This document shows, one piece after another, positions 23,545 to 31,866 of a DNA stretch of 54,916 nt. Location: the NCBI RefSeq assembly GCF_001044255.1, contig NZ_JYNX01000039.1, positions 60,687-115,602 of the forward strand, in the 5' to 3' direction. Source of the stretch: Mycolicibacterium chubuense (GTDB lineage: Bacteria; Actinomycetota; Actinomycetes; Mycobacteriales; Mycobacteriaceae). Below the pieces are notes generated by a model. That model was not told where the DNA came from. It did not search any database and worked only from the letters and a program-made list of their open reading frames with translations. The position numbers and the translations under genes were made by a program. Every line of letters begins with the position of its first letter. Position 1 is the stretch's first letter.

Positions 23545-24411
23545 TCATTCGGCGAACTCGGCGGTGCCGTCCTCGAGCACCAGGCGGGCATCGGATCCGT
23601 CGGGGCCCGCCGCCTCGGTACGGAACACCGCGGCACCGGCATCCAGCCGCCAGATCGACGTCGACAAGGTGTCGCCGGGGAACACCGGCGACGTGAAGCG
23701 GGCCGAGATCGCGGTGATCCTGGTGGCGTCACCGCCCCCCAGAGCCGCCACCAACGCGCGGCCGGCAACGCCGTAGGTGCAGAGCCCGTGCAGGATCGGC
23801 TTCGGGAACCCGGCCAGCGCAGCGAACCACGGGTCGCTGTGCAGGGGGTTGCGATCGCCGGACAGCCGGTAGATCAGCGCCTGGTCCTCCCGGGTGGGCA
23901 GGGTGACCGTCGCGTCGGGTTCCCGCTCGGGGATCTGCGGCGCCACCGGCCGCTGGCCGGGTTGGCCGCCGAACCCGCCTTCGCCGCGGATCACCAGGGT
24001 GGTGAGCGTCTCGGCCACGGCGGCTCCGGTGTCGGGATCGCTGCCGGTCGCCTTGAGCATCACGATCGCGTTCTTGCCCTCGCCCTTGTCCTGGATGTCG
24101 GCGACTTCGCTGACGACGCTCAGCGCGCCCGCGGCCGGCAGCGGCGCGAACAGCCGGATGCTCTGCGAGCCGTGCAGCAGCCGGCTGAAGTCGAACGAGC
24201 CGATGCTCCCGGCCGCGGCGAACGGGGAACACGCGATCACGGCGTAGGTCGGCAGCACCTGCTGGGAGATGTCGTGACTGTTCTCGGTGGTGAAGGCGAG
24301 GTCGGCAGTGCCCGCGCCGACGCCGAGCGCGTAGAGCAGCGTGTCGCGGTCCTTCCAGCGGAAGGTCTGCGGCGGGGGGGTGACGCCAACGGCGTTCGGA
24401 TCGATCGGCAT
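23545..24411 (-). CDS. htdY: MaoC-like 3-hydroxyacyl-thioester dehydratase (HtdY/Rv3389c-like)
   Basis: A 288-residue double-hotdog hydratase with the hydratase-2 motif YRLSGDRNPLHSDPWFA and HGLCTYGVAGRAL in the C-terminal hotdog, and the N-terminal RDTLLYALGVGAG typical of the eukaryote-like type. Mtb Rv3389c (290 aa) is the positional homologue. It should hydrate trans-2-enoyl-CoA or dehydrate (R)-3-hydroxyacyl-CoA in lipid or sterol side-chain metabolism. ATG at 24411 has GGAGAG upstream. Divergent from acrA1 across a 101-bp gap in which no specific operator was seen, which suggests shared lipid-related control. Confidence 0.9.
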   Translation of the reverse strand: MPIDPNAVGVTPPPQTFRWKDRDTLLYALGVGAGTADLAFTTENSHDISQQVLPTYAVIACSPFAAAGSIGSFDFSRLLHGSQSIRLFAPLPAAGALSVVSEVADIQDKGEGKNAIVMLKATGSDPDTGAAVAETLTTLVIRGEGGFGGQPGQRPVAPQIPEREPDATVTLPTREDQALIYRLSGDRNPLHSDPWFAALAGFPKPILHGLCTYGVAGRALVAALGGGDATRITAISARFTSPVFPGDTLSTSIWRLDAGAAVFRTEAAGPDGSDARLVLEDGTAEFAE

Positions 24412-24512
24412 GTGTCTCTCCTATGCCATGCCGCTGTCGGTTGGCAAGCCTCCCGCCGTGTTCCGGGCTCGCCGTCCGGCAGGTGTTGACCTTTCCCCGG
24501 TCAGAGGTGACC

Positions 24513-26519
24513 ATGTCCCGCATGCGCTATGTCGTTACCGGCGGTACCGGGTTCTTGGGCCGCCATCTCGTGACCCGACTGCTGGCTCGCCCCGGCACCG
24601 AGGCGGTGCACGTGCTCGTGCGCCGCGAATCCCTCGGCCGCTTCGAACGGATGGCCCAGCGCTGGGACGGGCGGGTGACGCCGCTGGTCGGCGACCTCAC
24701 CGCGCCGGACCTCGGGGTGACCGACGACGACGTCGCGACGCTGGGAACCGTCGATCATGTCGTGCACTCCGCGGCGATCTACGACATCACCGCTCCCGAG
24801 GAGCGGCAGCGGGAGGCCAACGTCGAAGGCACGCGCGCGGTCATCGCGCTGACCCGCCGCCTCGGCGCGACAATGCACCACGTGTCGTCGATCGCGGTCG
24901 CGGGCAGCTTTCGCGGTGAGTTCACCGAGGACGACGTCGACGTCGGACAGGAGCTGCCCACGCCCTATCACCGGACCAAGTTCGAGGCCGAACTGCTGGT
25001 CCGGGCGGCCCCCGGATTGCGGTTCCGCGTCTACCGGCCCGCGGTCGTCGTGGGCGATTCGCGCACCGGGGAGATGGACAAGATCGACGGTCCCTACTAC
25101 TTCTTCCCGATCCTGGCCGCGCTCGCCACGCTGCCCCGATTCACGCCGATGCTGCTGCCCGACACCGGACGCACCAACATCGTGCCGGTGGACTTTGTCG
25201 TTGAAGCGGTCGACACACTCATGCACCTCGACGGCCGCGACGGTGAGACGTTCCACCTGACCGCGCCGACCACGATCGGCCTGCGCGGCATCTACCGCGG
25301 CGTCGCCTCCGAGGCCGGGCTGCCGCCCCTGGTCGGATCGCTGCCCCGCGCGACCGCAGCCCCACTGCTCGGGGCGACCGGGCGCGCAAAGGTGTTGCGC
25401 AACATGGCCGCCACTCAGCTGGGCATCCCGGGCGAGGTCCTCGATGTCGTCGAACTCGCCCCGACCTTCACCCGCGACCACACCGACGACGCGCTGCGAG
25501 GCACCGGAATCGTGGTGCCGGAGTTCGCGAGCTACGCACCACGACTGTGGCGGTACTGGGCCGAGCACCTCGACCCCGAACGGGCCCGGCGCGAGGATCC
25601 GGCGGGACCGCTGGTCGGCAAGCACGTCATCATCACCGGGGCGTCGAGCGGGATCGGGCGTGCCTCGGCGATCGCGGTGGCCGCCCGCGGGGCGACGGTC
25701 TTCGCGTTGGCGCGCAACGGCGACGCCCTCGACGAACTGATCGCCGAGATCCGCGCGGCCGGCGGTGATGCGCACGCCTTCACGTGCGACGTCACCGACT
25801 CGGCCGCGGTGGAACACACCGTCAAGGACATCCTCGGCCGCTTCGGCCACGTCGACTATCTGGTCAACAACGCCGGCCGGTCGATTCGGCGGTCGGTGGT
25901 CGCTTCGACCGATCGGCTGCACGACTACGAGCGGGTGATGGCGGTCAACTACTTCGGGCCCGTGCGGCTGGTGCTGGCGCTGCTGCCGCACTGGCGCGAG
26001 CGACGGTACGGCCACGTGGTCAACGTCTCCAGTGCCGGGGTGCAGGCCGCCAGCCCGAAGTACAGCGCCTACGTCGCCAGCAAGGCCGCACTGGATGCGT
26101 TCACCGAAGTCGTTGGCACCGAAACCCTTTCGGACCACATCACTTTCACCACCATCCACATGCCGCTGGTCGCGACGCCGATGATCGCGCCGTCGCGTAG
26201 GCTCAACCCGATGCCTCCGATCTCCGCCGAACACGCGGCCGCGATGGTGGTCCGCGGCCTGATCGACAAACCGCCGCGCATCGACACCCCGGTCGGCACG
26301 CTGTCGGATCTCGGCACGTACTTCACCCCGCGGCTGACGCGGCGCATTCTGCACCAGCTTTACCTGGGCTATCCCGACTCGGCGGCCGCGCGCGGTGTGG
26401 CCGAGAGCCGGCCCGCGGTGGTACGGCGCCCGCGACGGCCCGCCCGGCCGGTGCCCTCGGTGCGGGTCCCCCGCCAGGTCAAGCGGGCGGTGCGGTTGGT
26501 GCCCGGCGTGCACTGGTGA
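24513..26519 (+). CDS. acrA1: Multifunctional fatty acyl-CoA/aldehyde reductase (AcrA1, Rv3391-like)
   Basis: A 668-residue fusion. The N-terminal half is an extended SDR of the acyl reductase type (YVVTGGTGFLGRHLVTRLLA, HVSSIAVAG, then the YHRTKFEAELL active-site Tyr/Lys). The C-terminal half (from about residue 370) is a classical SDR with ITGASSGIGRASAIA, NNAGRS and the YVASKAALDAF motif. Mtb Rv3391 has this architecture and is implicated in making fatty alcohols for wax esters. ATG at 24513 has GAGGTG upstream. The stop overlaps the iunH GTG by GTGA. The Mtb neighbours lpqD and cmaA1 are absent here. Confidence 0.92.
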   Translation: MSRMRYVVTGGTGFLGRHLVTRLLARPGTEAVHVLVRRESLGRFERMAQRWDGRVTPLVGDLTAPDLGVTDDDVATLGTVDHVVHSAAIYDITAPEERQREANVEGTRAVIALTRRLGATMHHVSSIAVAGSFRGEFTEDDVDVGQELPTPYHRTKFEAELLVRAAPGLRFRVYRPAVVVGDSRTGEMDKIDGPYYFFPILAALATLPRFTPMLLPDTGRTNIVPVDFVVEAVDTLMHLDGRDGETFHLTAPTTIGLRGIYRGVASEAGLPPLVGSLPRATAAPLLGATGRAKVLRNMAATQLGIPGEVLDVVELAPTFTRDHTDDALRGTGIVVPEFASYAPRLWRYWAEHLDPERARREDPAGPLVGKHVIITGASSGIGRASAIAVAARGATVFALARNGDALDELIAEIRAAGGDAHAFTCDVTDSAAVEHTVKDILGRFGHVDYLVNNAGRSIRRSVVASTDRLHDYERVMAVNYFGPVRLVLALLPHWRERRYGHVVNVSSAGVQAASPKYSAYVASKAALDAFTEVVGTETLSDHITFTTIHMPLVATPMIAPSRRLNPMPPISAEHAAAMVVRGLIDKPPRIDTPVGTLSDLGTYFTPRLTRRILHQLYLGYPDSAAARGVAESRPAVVRRPRRPARPVPSVRVPRQVKRAVRLVPGVHW

Positions 26520-27550
26520 GCACCGAACGCCTGCCGGTATTCCTCGACGTGGACACCGGCGTCGACGACGCGATGGCCCTGGTGTACCTGTTCGGCAGCC
26601 CGGAGGCGGAGTTGGTCGGCATCGCCTCCACCGCGGGAAACGTCGGCGTGCATCAGGTCTGTGAGAACAACCTCGGACTGCTCGAACTGTGCGGCATCAC
26701 CGATGTGCCGGTGTCCAAGGGATCGGAGTCGCCGCTGACGGCCCCGCTGCGCACCGCGGAGGACACCCACGGACCGCAGGGCCTCGGATATGCCCGGCTG
26801 CCGGCCACCTCGGCCCGGCTCACCGACCACGACGCCGCGCAGGCCTGGATCCGGGCGGCACACGCCCATCCCGGCACGCTGATCGGCATCGCCACCGGGC
26901 CGCTGACCAACCTGGCGCTCGCCCTGCGCGCCGAACCGGCGCTGCCCCGGCTGATCCGGCGGCTCGTGATCATGGGCGGCGCGTTCGACTACCGCGGCAA
27001 CACCACCCCCGTCGCGGAGTGGAATACCAGCGTGGACCCGGAGTCGGCGGCCGAGGTGTTCGCCGGCTGGGCGGACGCGCCGAGCCTGCCGATCGTGTTG
27101 GGCCTCAACGTCACCGAGAACATCGCGCTGACCCCGGAATTGCTGAGTCGGCTCGCCGACGCCGCGGGGGCGCCGTCTGCCCCGATGTCGGTACACGACA
27201 CCCGCGGCACGGCCTCCGCAGCCGGCAACGCGCTGATCCGGGTGCTCGAAGACGCGATGCGGTTCTACTTCGAGTTCCACCACGATCAGGGCGAGGGCTA
27301 TCTGGCCCACCTGCACGACCCGCTGGCCGCCGCGGTCGCGCTGGACCCGGAGCTGGTGGCGTGCCGCGCCGCCCCGGTCGACGTCGAACTGACCGGCACG
27401 CTGACGCGCGGGATGACGATCGCCGACTGGAGCGGGCACTGGGGACGGGAACCCAACGCGCTCATCGGTGTCGAGGTCGATCCTGCGGCGTTCTTCGACC
27501 GGTTGATCGACCGGGTCGGCGCGTTCGCGCAGACACTCAGTCGTCGGTGA
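26516..27550 (+). CDS. iunH: Inosine-uridine preferring nucleoside hydrolase
   Basis: A 344-residue nucleoside hydrolase with the calcium-binding N-terminus VFLDVDTGVDDAMAL (Asp11, Asp13, Asp17, Asp18), IASTAGNVGV, TGPLTNLALAL and IMGGAFDYRGNTTPVAEWN. It releases bases from ribonucleosides for purine/pyrimidine salvage. Translationally coupled to acrA1 by a GTGA overlap. Position equals Mtb Rv3393. The C-terminus converges with ohr, the last 14 bp overlapping. Confidence 0.92.
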   Translation: MSTERLPVFLDVDTGVDDAMALVYLFGSPEAELVGIASTAGNVGVHQVCENNLGLLELCGITDVPVSKGSESPLTAPLRTAEDTHGPQGLGYARLPATSARLTDHDAAQAWIRAAHAHPGTLIGIATGPLTNLALALRAEPALPRLIRRLVIMGGAFDYRGNTTPVAEWNTSVDPESAAEVFAGWADAPSLPIVLGLNVTENIALTPELLSRLADAAGAPSAPMSVHDTRGTASAAGNALIRVLEDAMRFYFEFHHDQGEGYLAHLHDPLAAAVALDPELVACRAAPVDVELTGTLTRGMTIADWSGHWGREPNALIGVEVDPAAFFDRLIDRVGAFAQTLSRR

Positions 27551-27959
27551 CGTTGAGCGTGACGTCGATGTTGCCGCGGGTGGCGTTGGAGTACGGGCAC
27601 ACCTGGTGGGCCTTCTCGGTCACCTGACGGGCCGTCTCGGCGTCGACGTTGGGCAGGGTGACCTCCAGCTCGACCGCCAGGCCGAAGCCGCCGTTGTCGA
27701 GCTGACCGATCGAGACCCGTGCTCCGACAGACGAATCGGAGACGTCGACCTTGTCCTGCCGAGCGACCAGTCGCAGCGCGGAGTGGAAGCAGGCGGCGTA
27801 GCCGACGGCGAAGAGCTGCTCGGGGTTGGTGCCGTTGCCGCTGCCGCCCATCTCCTTGGGGATGGCCAAGTCGAAGTCGAGCCGGCCGTCGGAGGACCGG
27901 CCGTGGCCGTCGCGTCCCTCGCCGGTGGCCAGGGCCTCTGCGGTGTACAGCGTCTTCAT
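27537..27959 (-). CDS. ohr: Organic hydroperoxide resistance protein (Ohr/OsmC fold)
   Basis: A 140-residue Ohr peroxidase with the reactive Cys57 in YAACFHSAL and the resolving Cys121 in HQVCPYSNATRGNIDV, plus NPEQLFAVGYAACF. It reduces organic and lipid hydroperoxides using lipoyl thiols. ATG at 27959 overlaps the ohrR stop (ATGA), forming an ohrR-ohr operon under OhrR control. Not part of the Mtb gene order, so it is an insertion relative to that genome. Confidence 0.95.
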   Translation of the reverse strand: MKTLYTAEALATGEGRDGHGRSSDGRLDFDLAIPKEMGGSGNGTNPEQLFAVGYAACFHSALRLVARQDKVDVSDSSVGARVSIGQLDNGGFGLAVELEVTLPNVDAETARQVTEKAHQVCPYSNATRGNIDVTLNVTDD

Positions 27960-28402
27960 GGGTGTTCCTTTCCGTGGTTGTGAACAAGGGTCTGCGTGAG
28001 CGTGTGGATCGCCTCACGAAGCTCGGCAGCCTGCGTGGCGGTCAATCCGGTTGCGGGAAAGAGCTTTTCGGGTATGCACTCGGCCTTGGCGGCTGTCCGC
28101 CGGCCCGCCGCGGTGAGGGTCACCTCGACCTGGCGCTCGTCGTCGGCGCTGCGCTCCCGCCGGACGATGCCGCCGGCCTCCATCCGCTTGAGCAGCGGCG
28201 ACAGGGTCCCCGAATCCAGCTGCAGGCGCTCGCCGAGGTGACCGACCGACACCCGGCCTTCCTCGCGCAGCACCAGCAGGGCGAGGTACTGGGGGTAGGT
28301 CAGCCCCAGTTCGGCCAGCAGGGGCCGGTACGCCGCCGTCATCGCCCGCGACGCGGAGTACAGCGCGAAGCACAGGTGGTCGTCGAGGGCGAGCGTGGCC
28401 AT
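27956..28402 (-). CDS. ohrR: MarR-family organic peroxide sensor OhrR
   Basis: This 148-residue MarR protein carries the redox-sensing N-terminal Cys11 in LCFALYSASRAMTAAYRPLL, the HTH GHLGERLQLDSGTLSPLLKRME and the wing RSADDERQVEV. Oxidation of Cys11 by organic hydroperoxides releases it from DNA. Two CACAAT/ATTGTG-type palindromes lie immediately upstream, in the gap to imuB, and are the expected operators. Coupled to ohr by an ATGA overlap. Confidence 0.93.
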   Translation of the reverse strand: MATLALDDHLCFALYSASRAMTAAYRPLLAELGLTYPQYLALLVLREEGRVSVGHLGERLQLDSGTLSPLLKRMEAGGIVRRERSADDERQVEVTLTAAGRRTAAKAECIPEKLFPATGLTATQAAELREAIHTLTQTLVHNHGKEHP

Positions 28403-28417
28403 GCCTCAGACTATAGG

Positions 28418-28447
28418 GCACAATTTAATTGTGCACAACCAATTGTG
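28418..28447. promoter_or_regulatory. Tandem OhrR operators
   Basis: The 17-bp palindrome GCACAATT-T-AATTGTGC (28418-28434) is followed directly by CACAA-N4-TTGTG (28434-28447). Both resemble OhrR/MarR boxes. They fill most of the 48-bp gap between the imuB stop and the ohrR start. Confidence 0.75.
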
Positions 28448-28450
28448 TGC

Positions 28451-30028
28451 TCACTCATATCGGCCTTCGACGTACCACCGTCGCTGGCGGTAGCACAGCA
28501 GCAGGGCCTCCCCCTGGTCGCGGTCGCCGCCGACCAGCACCTGGGCCCGCGCCGTCCGGCCACTCGGGGACGCCGCGGTGTCCCACCAACGTTCGTCGAC
28601 GGGCCACGGCCCGGTCCACCACGACAGCCGGCCCGCCCGCCCGGGCGCGTCCAGCCGGGCGGGGGTGGCCGAGAACAGTCCGCGGGAGGTGACCCGCACC
28701 GGATCGCCCGCCTCGTCGAGCAAGTCGACCGGATCGTCGAGCAGCACCGTCGGTGACGGCTCGGGCAGCTGCCCGGGCCAGGGCGCCGCGGGATCCGCGC
28801 GGGGCACCAGCTCATCGCCGAGCGGGGTCAGCGTGATGCGTTCGGCCGGACCCCTCCCCCCGCTGAGGACCGGAACCTTCACCGCGTCGGGACCGAGCAG
28901 TCCCTGCACCCGCACCAGCGCCCGCCGCGCGCGCAGTCTGTCCTCCTCCCCGATCCCACCCCACAGCGGCAGCTGCAACGCCTCGGCCGACACCACCTCT
29001 ACCGGGCGCAGCCGCAGCATGGTGATCGGCGCCCCGGGCCGCTCGTCGGGACGACGGCGGTTCAGCCAGCCGTCGAGTTGCCAGCGCACCCGGTCGGCGG
29101 TGGCATCCTCGGTCAGCGGTTCCGCACAGCGCCAGACACGTTCGAGCTCCGCGCCGGTGGCGGTCACCGCGTGGATGGCCAGCCGGGTGCATCCCACGCC
29201 CGCGGCCTCGAGGGTGCGGTGCAACCGGCCCGCGAGCGACCGGCCGGCGAAGGCGGCCGCATCCACCCGGTCGATGGGCGGATCGCAGTCCAGCACGGCA
29301 TCGAGTTCCTGCTCGGGGTCGCGGCCGGACGGTCCGCGACCGGGCTCCCCCCGTGCCAGGCGGTGGGCGGCCACCGCATCGACCCCGAAGCGGGAGGCCA
29401 CATCGCTGCGGGACAGCTCGGCGAACTGTCCGATCGTTCGAATACCCATGCGCCACAACAGATCCACCAGGTCTGCTCGACTCCCGGAGGCCAGGCTGGG
29501 TTCGGTGGCCAGCTGCCGGATGGAGAGCCCGGACAGGAACTCCGCATCCCCACCCGGGTCGATGATCCGACCCGCCCGGGCGGCGAAGACCGCCGTGGGC
29601 AGCTGATCGGCGATGCCGACCTGACATTCGGCGCCCACCGCGGCCACCGCATCGACCAGCCGTTCGGCGGTGGCCTGTTCGGAGCCGAAGTACCGCGCCG
29701 CCCCCCGCACCGTCAGCGCCAGCAGCCCCGGGCGCAGCACCTCCGCCCTGGGCACCAGGTCGTCGACGGCCGTCGTGACATGTTCGAAATGCCGCGCGTC
29801 GCGGGCCGGATCGGCGGTGACGACGTGCAGTTCCGGGCAGCGCGCCTGCGACTCCCGCCGCCGCAGCCCGCGCCGCACCCCCGCCGCCCGCGCGGCCGCC
29901 GAACACGCGACCACCCGGTTGGCCAGGGTCACCGCGACCGGCACCGTCGGCGGCAGCCCGGCCGCCGCCGCGGCGGCGACAGCAGGCCAGTCCATGCACC
30001 AGAGCGCCAGCACCCTGGACGCGGACAT
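28451..30028 (-). CDS. imuB: Mutasome hub protein ImuB (inactive Y-family polymerase)
   Basis: A 525-residue DinB-related protein (Mtb Rv3394c) that lacks the conserved acidic catalytic residues of Y-family polymerases (N-terminus VLALWCMDWPAVAAAAAAG rather than a DxD-type start). It keeps a beta-clamp binding motif QLPLWG at 352-357 and a C-terminal partner-binding region. In mycobacteria ImuB links the sliding clamp to DnaE2 and ImuA' during translesion synthesis. It starts immediately after the imuA' stop (no gap) and is driven by the LexA-controlled promoter at 30752-30767. The stop lies 4 bp from the OhrR operators. Confidence 0.94.
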   Translation of the reverse strand: MSASRVLALWCMDWPAVAAAAAAGLPPTVPVAVTLANRVVACSAAARAAGVRRGLRRRESQARCPELHVVTADPARDARHFEHVTTAVDDLVPRAEVLRPGLLALTVRGAARYFGSEQATAERLVDAVAAVGAECQVGIADQLPTAVFAARAGRIIDPGGDAEFLSGLSIRQLATEPSLASGSRADLVDLLWRMGIRTIGQFAELSRSDVASRFGVDAVAAHRLARGEPGRGPSGRDPEQELDAVLDCDPPIDRVDAAAFAGRSLAGRLHRTLEAAGVGCTRLAIHAVTATGAELERVWRCAEPLTEDATADRVRWQLDGWLNRRRPDERPGAPITMLRLRPVEVVSAEALQLPLWGGIGEEDRLRARRALVRVQGLLGPDAVKVPVLSGGRGPAERITLTPLGDELVPRADPAAPWPGQLPEPSPTVLLDDPVDLLDEAGDPVRVTSRGLFSATPARLDAPGRAGRLSWWTGPWPVDERWWDTAASPSGRTARAQVLVGGDRDQGEALLLCYRQRRWYVEGRYE

Positions 30029-30730
30029 CTAGCCGTTCACCGCACGGGCCGGCCGGGTCGCACGTCCCCGGGTCCGCATCGCCAGCCGCACCCGGCTGAT
30101 CCGGCCGCACCCCGGCGTGGGCGTCCCGCCACCGGCACCGGCGATGTCGTAGCCGCTGACCTTCGCCTCCAGCCGGGCCGAGGCCCCCTGCCAGTTCCCG
30201 TCCGTGACGAGCAGCGTGCAGCCGCGCTGACGGGCCCGGGCCACCACCGCCCGGGCCCGGGAGGGCGGGACCGACCGGCCACCCAGACCGAGGACCACCA
30301 GATCCATCCCGTCCATCAGGACCGCGGCCACCTCGACAGGGTCGGCGCCCGGCTCGGGGATCACCGCGATCCGGCTCAGGTCCGCCCCCATCTCCACCGC
30401 CGCGAGCAAGCCGACGTCGGGCTGGCCGATGATCGCGACATGGCCCCCCTCGGCCGTCACGGCCGCCACGATGCTCAACTCCAGCGACCGCGCCCCCGAC
30501 AGAATTGCCACGGTTCCCCGAGGCAAGGACAGCGAATCAGGCATAGGCAGCAAAGAATCCGGGGGCGAAAAAGCCGCGGGCTCCGCGGCCGCCGCGGGCT
30601 CCGGACGACGGCCGGTACCCACTTTCCCGGACACCGCCGCCATCTGCCGACGAAGCTGTTCCAGCTGCTCAGCACGGGTGACCGAGGGTCGATCCAGTGC
30701 TTTCACCCCCGTCACAGCAGCACCTTGCAC
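30029..30730 (-). CDS. imuA': Mutasome accessory protein ImuA'
   Basis: A 233-residue RecA/SulA-like protein matching Mtb Rv3395c in position and partner: [15 protein letters not shown] near the N-terminus, a RecA-like core ([27 protein letters not shown], split here), and a basic C-terminal tail ([21 protein letters not shown] region). It is required with ImuB and DnaE2 for damage-induced mutagenesis. GTG at 30730 has GGTGAGG about 9 nt upstream; GTG at 30715 is an alternative. The LexA box sits 22 bp upstream. Confidence 0.9.
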   Translation of the reverse strand: MQGAAVTGVKALDRPSVTRAEQLEQLRRQMAAVSGKVGTGRRPEPAAAAEPAAFSPPDSLLPMPDSLSLPRGTVAILSGARSLELSIVAAVTAEGGHVAIIGQPDVGLLAAVEMGADLSRIAVIPEPGADPVEVAAVLMDGMDLVVLGLGGRSVPPSRARAVVARARQRGCTLLVTDGNWQGASARLEAKVSGYDIAGAGGGTPTPGCGRISRVRLAMRTRGRATRPARAVNG

Positions 30731-30751
30731 ATCATCGGCCTCACCCTGTGT

Positions 30752-30767
30752 TCGAATATGTGTTCGA
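30752..30767 (-). promoter_or_regulatory. LexA (SOS) box of imuA'-imuB
   Basis: TCGAAT-ATGT-GTTCGA differs by one base from the consensus TCGAAC-N4-GTTCGA. It lies 22-37 bp upstream of imuA', as in the SOS-controlled Mtb operon. Confidence 0.85.
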
Positions 30768-30814
30768 TACGGCCAGTAAACACCGGGCCACCGACAACGT
30801 CAACCGGCGCAACC

Positions 30815-30849
30815 ATGACACTGCCGAATAGTGTCATTGACAAATGTCA
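30815..30849. promoter_or_regulatory. Tandem TGACA/TGTCA palindromes at the oxidative operon promoter
   Basis: ATGACACT-N7-AGTGTCAT (30815-30837) is a perfect inverted repeat, followed at once by TGACA-AA-TGTCA (30838-30849). Together they give four TGACA/TGTCA half-sites. The second repeat contains TTGACA (30837-30842), a consensus -35. This is a strong operator candidate for the MerR protein encoded at the end of the operon. Confidence 0.65.
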
Positions 30850-30872
30850 TCATTGGGCGTTGTATCCGATCC

Positions 30873-31865
30873 GTGCTCATCGACGAGACGGCAGCCGCGC
30901 TGCCGCAGCGCGGTTCCTGGCGATCCCGCGGCGCCGCCGCCCTGGCCGGCCTGACCCTGCGCCAACTCAGCCTCGTGATCCCGCCCGGCCAGCCGTGGGG
31001 ACTGTGGACCTCACGTCAGATCGTCGCCCGACTGATGGACACGTTCGGACCCTCCCTGGCTGGGACCCGGGTCGAGCCGGTCGACGTCCACACTCCCGAC
31101 GGGCACCGCGTGAAAGGCGAATGGGTCTGGGGCGCGGGCGTTCCCCGCGACACCTCCCGGGCGATCTACTTCGTGCACGGCAGCGGCTACGTCCTGTGCT
31201 CGACCCGCACCCACCGGCGGTTGGTCTCCTGGCTCTCCCGGCTGACCGGAGTCGGCGTCTTCAGCATCGACTACCGCCTGGCGCCGCGGCACCGGTTCCC
31301 CACCGCCGCAGACGATGTCCGCCACGGCTGGGATTGGCTGACCGGGCACTGCGGTATCACGCCCGACCGCATCGTGCTGGCCGGTGACTCCGCAGGCGGC
31401 CACCTCGGCGTCGACCTGCTGCTGCAGCCCGACGTCCGCCACCCCGCCGGCGTGGTGCTGATGTCGCCGCTGGTGGACCTGACGTTCACCCTTGCCCGGT
31501 CGCGGGAACGCACCCGTCCCGACCCCACCATGCGTTCGCACCACGCCATCCGGCTTGTGGACTTGTATTGCACCGGAACAGAATCCGCCCATCCCCGGCT
31601 GACCCTCGACGTCGCCGGCGGACGACCGCTGCCACCGACGCTGATCCAGGCCGGTGAGGCCGAGATGCTCTCCGCCGACGCGATCGCGCTCACCGAGGAT
31701 CTGCGCGCCGCCGGCGGCCGCGCTCATCTGCAGCTCTGGCCCGACCAGGTCCACGTCTTCCAGGCGCTGCCGAGGCTGATCCCCGAGGCGGTGCCCGCGA
31801 TGCGCGTCGTCGCCGCGTTCGTCACCGACGTCCTGGCCGACAACGCCGTCGAACAGGCCGGCTGA
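30873..31865 (+). CDS. Alpha/beta hydrolase of the hormone-sensitive lipase type
   Basis: A 330-residue esterase/lipase with the oxyanion motif IYFVHGSGYV (HGGG-like), DYRLAPRHRFP, nucleophile elbow GDSAGGHLG, and C-terminal Asp/His region (IQAGEAEMLSADA, WPDQVHVFQ). Family members cleave short- or medium-chain acyl esters. I place the start at GTG 30873 because an in-frame GTG at 30831 lies inside the operator palindromes and the TTGACA element; the longer form would add 14 residues. First gene of a five-gene operon; one base separates it from the SDR gene. A plausible role is hydrolysing the ester made by the downstream Baeyer-Villiger enzyme (inference). Confidence 0.85.
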   Translation: MLIDETAAALPQRGSWRSRGAAALAGLTLRQLSLVIPPGQPWGLWTSRQIVARLMDTFGPSLAGTRVEPVDVHTPDGHRVKGEWVWGAGVPRDTSRAIYFVHGSGYVLCSTRTHRRLVSWLSRLTGVGVFSIDYRLAPRHRFPTAADDVRHGWDWLTGHCGITPDRIVLAGDSAGGHLGVDLLLQPDVRHPAGVVLMSPLVDLTFTLARSRERTRPDPTMRSHHAIRLVDLYCTGTESAHPRLTLDVAGGRPLPPTLIQAGEAEMLSADAIALTEDLRAAGGRAHLQLWPDQVHVFQALPRLIPEAVPAMRVVAAFVTDVLADNAVEQAG

Positions 31866-31866
31866 C

